This document shows positions 1-4,725 of a DNA stretch of 9,285 nt, piece after piece. The first letter of the stretch is position 1; every line of letters begins with the position of its first letter. The notes beneath the pieces are model-generated. The model worked only from the letters and a program-made list of their open reading frames with translations, had not been told where the DNA came from and did no database searches. The stretch comes from Candidatus Gerdarchaeota archaeon. GTDB taxonomy: Archaea > Asgardarchaeota > Heimdallarchaeia > JABLTI01. The stretch lies in assembly GCA_016840945.1 (NCBI GenBank), contig JAEORJ010000354.1:1-9285 (forward strand). Reading direction: 5' to 3'. The position numbers and the translations under genes are program-made.

Positions 1-380
1 AAACGATAGATTTTTTGCGAAATAAAGGATATTTGGTTGCTATCTCAAGTTCTACTACTCAACCTATCATAGAGAAATATTGTGAAAATAATAATATCAT
101 TGTAGATCAAATCTTAGGATATAGACCAGGTTTTGAAAAAGGAAAAGACCATTTTGATTTTCTAAAAAAGAAATTTGATTTTACAGCTTCAGAATTAGTT
201 TATATTGGGGATTCTTTGAAAGACTGTGAGCGTGCTCAATCAAATGATATATTCTTTATTGCTAGAATTGGTATGTTCAATGAGGAACAATTTAATCAAA
301 TCTCAAAATCAAAAATAGCAATTAGAAATTTAAGCGAATTAAAAGAACTAATACCTAATTTAAATCAATCAAGTAAGTAA
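1..380 (+). CDS. HAD-superfamily hydrolase, 5'-truncated by the window edge
   Basis: This is the C-terminal part of a haloacid dehalogenase-fold hydrolase, most likely a small-molecule phosphatase of the phosphoglycolate phosphatase type. The frame is open through base 3 to the left edge (upstream codons read T-I-D-F), so the TTG at 15 is an internal Leu codon and not the start. Visible motifs are motif II (VAISSS), a motif III lysine in the EKGKDHF stretch, and motif IV with its acidic pair (YIGDSLKD), followed by the usual AxxxxxxFIARIG strand. The nucleophile motif DxDxT/V and any cap domain lie outside the window, so substrate and even catalytic competence cannot be judged. Only 26 bp separate its TAA from the radical SAM gene, so the two are probably co-transcribed, but a HAD enzyme has no established role in lipoylation. 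The family call is secure; the specific function is unknown. Confidence 0.85.
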   Translation, partial: TIDFLRNKGYLVAISSSTTQPIIEKYCENNNIIVDQILGYRPGFEKGKDHFDFLKKKFDFTASELVYIGDSLKDCERAQSNDIFFIARIGMFNEEQFNQISKSKIAIRNLSELKELIPNLNQSSK

Positions 381-406
381 TTATTCAGCATAAAGGGGAT
401 TGATAA

Positions 407-1402
407 ATGAAAGTTAGAGCATCAATTGGTACAGCAACAGCATTAGGATTAGAATCAGTAAAAACTGATATTTTGCCTACAACTGCCTATCTAATGATGG
501 ATTCCCCTAACCACTGTTTATCAAATTGTAGTTTTTGCCCACAAGCAAGAGAAAGTTCTGCTAAAGCAGATAAATTATCAAGAGTTGTCTGGCCTTTATA
601 CGAAGTAGATGATATTTTAACAAAATTACAATCTGGTTCGCATGGATTAAAACGAATATGTATTCAAACAGTACAATTTATCAACTCGGATGTTTATTTA
701 CTTGACTTGTTATCCAAAATTAAAAATTATAAGTTAACAGTACCAATATCAATTTGCTCATATCCTGTAGAAAAAGAACTCTTTCAGCAAATGAAAGAAT
801 TAGGAGTATCTCGAGTGGGAATTTCATTTGATTGTGCTACAGAGAAAATCTTTGATATGGTGAAAGGTAAAAAAAGAGGACAAACATTAACTTGGAAAAT
901 CCTTGAAAAAACATTAGAAGATGCTATTGAGGTTTTTGGCAACCGTTTTGTTAGTACCCACTTGATTATTGGCTTAGGTGAAACTGAAGAGGAAGCACTA
1001 AAATTTATTCAAAAATTCCATGATAAAAAAATTACAATAGGTCTCTTTGCTTTTACACCAGTACAAGGAACAGATTTGGAGAACCATCCTAAACCAACAA
1101 TTAATAGCTACAGAAGAATTCAGATAGCCAAATATTTAATCGAACATGATCAATCATCATACAAACAAATGACTTTTAAAAATAATAAAGGAATAAAGAA
1201 TCGTTTAGTTCATTTAGGGATAGATTCGGAACAATTGATTCAAATAATCAAATCTGGAAAAGCTTTTGAAACAAGTGGTTGCCCACATTGCAATAGACCA
1301 TTTTATAATGAATCACCAGGTAAGGAACTATTAAATTTCCCTAGAAAATTAACTGATATGGAAATAGAAATCATGCTGGAAGAATTAACAGAATTCCTTT
1401 AG
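407..1402 (+). CDS. Radical SAM protein, probable archaeal lipoyl synthase component (LipS1/LipS2-like)
   Basis: This 331-residue radical SAM enzyme has the CxxxCxxC [4Fe-4S] motif at C37, C41 and C44 and a glycine-rich SAM-binding stretch (HLIIGLGETEEE, about 185-196). Near the C-terminus is a second cysteine cluster, TSGCPHCNRPFYNE (289-302), followed by LLNFPRKL. Further cysteines are C85, C117 and C133. From memory, the segments CPQARES, SRVVWP, RICIQ and the C-terminal CPxCNRPxYNExP box match the archaeal 'biotin synthase-like' family that includes the two-protein lipoate synthase LipS1/LipS2 first characterised in Thermococcus kodakarensis. The extra cysteines could bind the auxiliary cluster sacrificed as sulfur donor; that is inference. 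The lplA homologue two genes downstream supports a lipoylation role. I cannot tell LipS1 from LipS2 by eye, and no second paralogue is present here. The ATG at 407 follows a GGGG-type ribosome binding site (395-398, 8-nt spacing). Biotin synthase proper is less likely because no bio genes are nearby. Confidence 0.75.
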   Translation: MKVRASIGTATALGLESVKTDILPTTAYLMMDSPNHCLSNCSFCPQARESSAKADKLSRVVWPLYEVDDILTKLQSGSHGLKRICIQTVQFINSDVYLLDLLSKIKNYKLTVPISICSYPVEKELFQQMKELGVSRVGISFDCATEKIFDMVKGKKRGQTLTWKILEKTLEDAIEVFGNRFVSTHLIIGLGETEEEALKFIQKFHDKKITIGLFAFTPVQGTDLENHPKPTINSYRRIQIAKYLIEHDQSSYKQMTFKNNKGIKNRLVHLGIDSEQLIQIIKSGKAFETSGCPHCNRPFYNESPGKELLNFPRKLTDMEIEIMLEELTEFL

Positions 1403-1488
1403 AAGTTTTGGAGATATTTTTAAATCACTTCATATTAGTACTAAAACATCAAGCTATATTTGTAAGCAACCAATAAAGGGGAAAATAA

Positions 1489-2025
1489 ATGTCCGAAGAA
1501 TCCAAATTTATACTATGCCCATCTTGTGGTGCTATTTTAGAAAAAGGTATTATATATTGTAGTTATTGTGGGGCAAATGTAAATGAAAAACCAAAAGAAG
1601 GATTTGGTCAATCGCCACCTAAAGAATCGTTTCAAGAAAAACCTACCGGACAACAAGTTCCCCCCCAACAACCACATGAAAATAGAACAGGTGGAATTTT
1701 CGGGTTAGGTGGGTATAATCGACAAAATGCTTACGGCGATCAAGAAAACGTATATGCCATGGATCAAACTGAATTGCTTAAAAGAGCTGATGCTGAAAGG
1801 AAAATCATGTTAGCTACCCTCTTTTCTTGGCTTACTTTTTGTGCTTATATTTTAAGTCCAATATTTTTTATTATTACAATAGTGTACATAATTCAAGCAA
1901 GAAGAGCTCTTGGTTTTATGGATCCAAGATTAACTCGTGCATTGATTTATGCAATTGTAGGTCTTGTAATCAATATTGCTATGAATATACCATTCTTCCT
2001 TTCAATATTTAACTATAATTTTTAA
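1489..2025 (+). CDS. Zinc-ribbon membrane protein of unknown function
   Basis: I do not recognise a named family for the whole 178-residue protein. Residues 10-28 form a zinc ribbon with two knuckles (CPSCG at 10-14, CSYCG at 24-28), as in the many archaeal proteins that begin with this domain. Residues 31-85 are a Pro/Gln/Gly-rich, probably disordered linker. Residues 106-136 are a long hydrophobic stretch, either one helix or a tight hairpin broken at S123-P124. A charged connection (QARRALGFMDPRLTR) leads to a last membrane helix at about 150-174. The ribbon is therefore most likely cytoplasmic and tethered to the membrane. The ATG at 1489 follows an AAAGGGG ribosome binding site (1475-1481). 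The gene lies between the radical SAM gene (86 bp upstream) and lplA (44 bp downstream), so co-transcription is plausible. A TATA-like TTTTTAAA near 1417-1424 could instead give it its own promoter. No function in lipoylation can be read from the sequence. Confidence 0.8.
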   Translation: MSEESKFILCPSCGAILEKGIIYCSYCGANVNEKPKEGFGQSPPKESFQEKPTGQQVPPQQPHENRTGGIFGLGGYNRQNAYGDQENVYAMDQTELLKRADAERKIMLATLFSWLTFCAYILSPIFFIITIVYIIQARRALGFMDPRLTRALIYAIVGLVINIAMNIPFFLSIFNYNF

Positions 2026-2069
2026 TTAATACTAAATAACAATAGAAGTTAATTATTGAATAACGCGGA

Positions 2070-2861
2070 ATGAGAAAAATGATAAAAGAACAATGGCGCT
2101 TAATTTGGACTGAGAAAGCTGATGATTGTTATTATAACATGGGTTTGGATAAAGCGATAATGTCAGCTGTTGGGAGAAATGAGGTACCAAATACCATTAG
2201 ATTATACCGTTGGCAACCATCGGCAGTATCAATAGGCTATTTTCAATCCATGAAGAAAGTAATCAATATAGAAAATTGCAAAAGATTGGGCATAGATTAT
2301 ATAAGAAGGACAACAGGTGGAGGAGCAGTTTTTCATGATTATGAAGGTGAGCTTACCTATTCGGTTAATTGTTCTAGCACCAATTCTAAATTACCACAAG
2401 ATATTACTAAAATTTATGAAAAAATATGTAATGGGATTGTTTTAGGTCTAGATGAGTTAGCTGTAAAAGCCAAATTTGAACCGATTAATGATATAAATTT
2501 GATTAGCAATGGCAAGAAGATTTCTGGTAGTGCATTAACAAGAAGAGATGGTGTTGTTTTGCAACATGGTACCATTTTAAGAAAAGTTGATGTGGAAACC
2601 ATGTTTTCATTATTAATTGTCCCTGATGAGAAGATAAAATCTAAATTAATCTCGTCAGCAAAAGAAAGGGTATCAAGCTTAGAAGAAGAACTTGGATATG
2701 CCCCAACATTCAAAGCTATTAGAGAAGCAATGATTAATGGTTTAGAAAAAACGTTGGATATTGAATTATGTTATGATAAAATATCTGCTAGTGAAGAAAA
2801 AGAAGCTTTGAAGAATGCCAATGAATTTTTCAAAGATGAAGAATGGTTATTTAAAAGATGA
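2070..2861 (+). CDS. lplA: Lipoate-protein ligase A family protein
   Basis: This 263-residue member of the biotin/lipoate A/B ligase superfamily would attach lipoate or octanoate, via an acyl-AMP, to the acceptor lysine of lipoyl carrier proteins such as GcvH or 2-oxoacid dehydrogenase E2. Hallmarks are RRTTGGGAVFHD (79-90), the lysine motif GKKISGSA (148-155) with the conserved ligand/AMP-binding Lys, HGTIL (166-170), and an ERVSSLEEELG segment typical of LplA. The section after HGTIL reads like LplA enzymes of about 260 residues. The region preceding GKK reads EPINDINLISN. It has the ligase-type Asn-Asp and lacks the Cys that LipM-type octanoyltransferases carry nearby, although TRRDGVVLQHG is somewhat LipM-like. 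Archaeal LplA of this length can need a separate LplB partner; none is visible here. An ATG at 2079 (MIKEQ) competes with the ATG at 2070. The only weak ribosome site, GCGGAA (2065-2070), has better spacing to 2079. The family call is secure; ligase versus transferase is inferred. Confidence 0.88.
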   Translation: MRKMIKEQWRLIWTEKADDCYYNMGLDKAIMSAVGRNEVPNTIRLYRWQPSAVSIGYFQSMKKVINIENCKRLGIDYIRRTTGGGAVFHDYEGELTYSVNCSSTNSKLPQDITKIYEKICNGIVLGLDELAVKAKFEPINDINLISNGKKISGSALTRRDGVVLQHGTILRKVDVETMFSLLIVPDEKIKSKLISSAKERVSSLEEELGYAPTFKAIREAMINGLEKTLDIELCYDKISASEEKEALKNANEFFKDEEWLFKR

Positions 2862-2989
2862 ATTAATTTAAATACCAAAAGAAAGGATACTAAATCGAAA
2901 ACCAATGACTTTTTGATTCCAAAAGATAACATAAAAATGTGAAAGATTTAATTACTTTAGAAAAAAAGCAAGGTCAAAAAAATAGTATT

Positions 2990-2993
2990 GGAG
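2990..2993 (+). promoter_or_regulatory. GGAG ribosome binding site supporting a TTG start
   Basis: GGAG lies 10 nt before the TTG at 3004. No ATG or GTG occurs in that frame between the upstream in-frame TAG (2983-2985) and the start of the conserved-looking protein sequence, so this site decides for the TTG start. Confidence 0.6.
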
Positions 2994-3003
2994 CAAACTA
3001 TCT

Positions 3004-3729
3004 TTGAGTGAACGTAGAATTAGAGGGTTAACATTCTATCTTGAATACGTATATGATTCAGAAACAAAAGATATGATAGAAGATCTATTAACATTATACT
3101 CTAGTTCAGATGAAATAATCAATCATGCAATCTCAATCTTACACGAAAAGCATTTTGGGTCTATAAGCAAAAAAACTCCTCCTCCAACTTATTCGAAAAC
3201 CTTCTCTGGTGTAGATGAAAAAGCAAGCAAAACTTTAGAGGAATTATGGATGTTCGTTCAAGAAATGAAAGATAAATTCCCGAAAGTTCCTGCTGTACCA
3301 ACTATAGAATCATCTACTACAGTAAAACAAAATAGCCAACAAATACACTTTTCAGAAGAAGCTAATGAGAAAATTTTAGAAAAAATTGATGAATTGGGTA
3401 TGAAATTCAGTAAAATTGTCTCACCTGAAGATCGGAACGATAATAAACCAATCACTGCAGAAATGTCTAAAGAAGAGGTATTACAATTAATTAAAAGGAT
3501 TGATCAATTAGAATCGAAACTTACAAAAGCAATTTCTCAATCTCGAGTCCCTGCTACTACAAGTAGTGGTATAGGCAAACGACCATTGAGAGATTTTGGC
3601 GAAGCACCAAAAATTGGCCCTGCAATACCTGTTGAAGGAAAACCAGCTAATTTAGAAGATAGACCGCTTTTAGATGATGTTTTAGATACAGTAATCGTAT
3701 CAGTAGAAAACGAAAAAGATGATAATTAA
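3004..3729 (+). CDS. Hypothetical protein with possible ribbon-helix-helix N-terminus and coiled coils
   Basis: I do not recognise this 241-residue protein as a named family. The first 50 residues end in IEDLLTLYSSSDEIINHAIS (25-44). Its helix-turn-helix rhythm, with Ser-x-x-Glu-Ile-Ile-x-x-Ala-Ile, resembles the second half of ribbon-helix-helix (CopG/MetJ-type) domains. The expected basic beta-strand before it is not convincing, so this is only a suggestion. Three amphipathic, likely coiled-coil helices follow at about 70-92, 117-140 and 153-176, separated by Pro/Thr/Ser-rich linkers. The tail is low-complexity and ends acidic (DRPLLDDVLD ... ENEKDDN). There is no signal peptide or membrane segment, so it is probably cytoplasmic. 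Translation starts at a TTG backed by GGAG. The gene is 142 bp after lplA, a gap that contains a TATA-like TTTAATTA near 2947-2954 preceded by GAAAGA, so it may have its own promoter. Its 3' end converges on the HEAT-repeat gene. Confidence 0.72.
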   Translation: MSERRIRGLTFYLEYVYDSETKDMIEDLLTLYSSSDEIINHAISILHEKHFGSISKKTPPPTYSKTFSGVDEKASKTLEELWMFVQEMKDKFPKVPAVPTIESSTTVKQNSQQIHFSEEANEKILEKIDELGMKFSKIVSPEDRNDNKPITAEMSKEEVLQLIKRIDQLESKLTKAISQSRVPATTSSGIGKRPLRDFGEAPKIGPAIPVEGKPANLEDRPLLDDVLDTVIVSVENEKDDN

Positions 3730-3740
3730 TTTACTACAAA

Positions 3741-4598
3741 TTAGACTATGAGTTTTATATCATCTTGATAGGCGTTATAACGATTATCTGCAAGCATTTC
3801 TTTTATGAAGGATTCAGCTGTTTTTTTATCTAATTGATTAATTATTTTGCAAATTTCAATACTATCCTCAATATGAACCTCTTTTCTCATTTTCTTAAAG
3901 GCATCTTTTAGTATTTCAAGCGCAACTCGCTTTTTCATTAATCGTGAAAGTGCCCATGCACATTCTTTAGATTCATTCTCTTGAAGTAAATGCTTTTTTA
4001 TTGAATCTATTGCAGAAGTATCTTGTAATCGCCCTAGTGCAAAAGCAGCGTTTTTTCTGACAATTAAACGAGAATCATCAAGGGATTTTATTAAAAGTGG
4101 AACTGCTCGCTTGTCATTCAATTCACCAAGCGCCCAAACAACCATTTCACGGACATTAACATTTTCATCTTTCGCTAATAAATCCATCAAAGGTTTAACG
4201 CTTTTTCGACGACCAATTTTACCTAGAGCAAAAGCAGCATTTTGACGAACGAGATGATGAGAATCTTCTAAAGCTAGAATTAATGAATCAACATCAGGTG
4301 AATATTTTTTAAAATATCCTAGAGCATAAGCAGCCTCAGCGCGAACTTCAGGTGAAGGATCTTTCAAGACACGTTCAAATAATGGTTCAATTGAGCGCCT
4401 ATTGCAAATTTCCTTTAGTGCTCTTGCGGATTCACGCCTTAGATTTTCATCTTGATGAACAAGAGCTTCTAGAAGGGGATTAACCGCACGATCATTACCC
4501 CATTCACCAAGGATTGATGCAGCAGTAATGCGAATTTTAGGATCAGCTGAATTTAAATCTGAAATATATTCACCAAGAGTTTTTTCATAATTCGACAT
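3741..4598 (-). CDS. HEAT-repeat (PBS lyase-type) protein
   Basis: This 285-residue alpha-solenoid is built of HEAT-like repeats of about 31 residues, of the PBS-lyase/EZ-HEAT type. Six good repeats run from about residue 8 to 195, each with the pattern D(P/S)xxxVRxxAAxALGxxxxxxAVxPLxxxL. Examples are VRAEAAYALGYF, VRQNAAFALGKIG, VREMVVWALGEL and VRKNAAFALGRL. A seventh, degenerate repeat (SKECAWALSRLMKK) follows. The last 65 or so residues are helical but not repetitive. Such proteins are usually protein-interaction scaffolds, and only a minority are phycobilin lyases; nothing here points to phycobilins. There is no signal or membrane segment, so it is probably cytoplasmic. The start is the ATG at 4598 with only a weak upstream GAAGG (minus strand, 4606-4610). 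A TTATATAG stretch at 4611-4618 is too close to the ATG to be its TATA box; TTTATTAAAA (4644-4653) is better placed. It lies 127 bp downstream of the surface-protein gene on the same strand. Confidence 0.9.
   Translation of the reverse strand: MSNYEKTLGEYISDLNSADPKIRITAASILGEWGNDRAVNPLLEALVHQDENLRRESARALKEICNRRSIEPLFERVLKDPSPEVRAEAAYALGYFKKYSPDVDSLILALEDSHHLVRQNAAFALGKIGRRKSVKPLMDLLAKDENVNVREMVVWALGELNDKRAVPLLIKSLDDSRLIVRKNAAFALGRLQDTSAIDSIKKHLLQENESKECAWALSRLMKKRVALEILKDAFKKMRKEVHIEDSIEICKIINQLDKKTAESFIKEMLADNRYNAYQDDIKLIV
3821..3827 (+). terminator. T7 tract, possible terminator for the convergent coiled-coil gene
   Basis: A run of seven T on the + strand lies about 90 nt past the stop of the gene ending at 3729, inside the antisense of the HEAT-repeat gene. 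Archaeal RNA polymerase terminates at U-tracts, and the 11-bp gap between the convergent stops has no room for one. The run could equally be just Lys codons of the opposite gene (KK in the HEAT protein). Confidence 0.25.
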
Positions 4599-4665
4599 AA
4601 GGGAGGCCTTCTATATAATAATCTCTCAATTAGCTAAAAAGGTGTTTTAATAAATGAATATTTCT

Positions 4666-4671
4666 AAAAAA
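4666..4671 (-). terminator. T6 tract downstream of the surface-protein gene
   Basis: On the - strand, GTCTTTTTTAG occurs about 55 nt after the TAA of the gene ending at 4726. It is preceded by a weak TACTGA...TCAGTA inverted repeat with a 19-nt loop. It may end the long upstream transcript before the HEAT-repeat gene. The evidence is only the tract and its position. Confidence 0.3.
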
Positions 4672-4725
4672 GACTTGAAAATAGAAAGAATACTACTGAA
4701 AAGATCTCAACTAATCTATCAGTAA

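Noticed and set aside
1827..2012. 61-codon open frame on the + strand
   Set aside because: It overlaps the membrane-helix part of the zinc-ribbon gene in another frame and has a biased Cys/Tyr/Ser composition typical of a shadow frame.
2414..2713. 99-codon open frame on the - strand
   Set aside because: It is a shadow of lplA in the opposite frame; the lplA frame carries all the conserved motifs.
2862..3003. Possible small gene or RNA in the gap after lplA
   Set aside because: Both ATG codons seen (in ATGTGA and ATGACTTTTTGA) lead to immediate stops. No strong stem was seen in this 142-bp AT-rich gap.
3258..3455. 65-codon open frame on the - strand
   Set aside because: It is antisense to the coiled-coil gene, with no ribosome site and no motif.
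4010..4270. Similar DNA segments in the HEAT-repeat gene suggestive of a direct repeat
   Set aside because: They encode the NAAFALG cores of two HEAT repeats and are explained by the protein repeat, not by a mobile or regulatory element.
4611..4622. TTATTATATAG as TATA box of the HEAT-repeat gene
   Set aside because: It is less than 25 nt from the ATG, so transcription would start inside the gene; no later in-frame Met would keep the first repeat intact.
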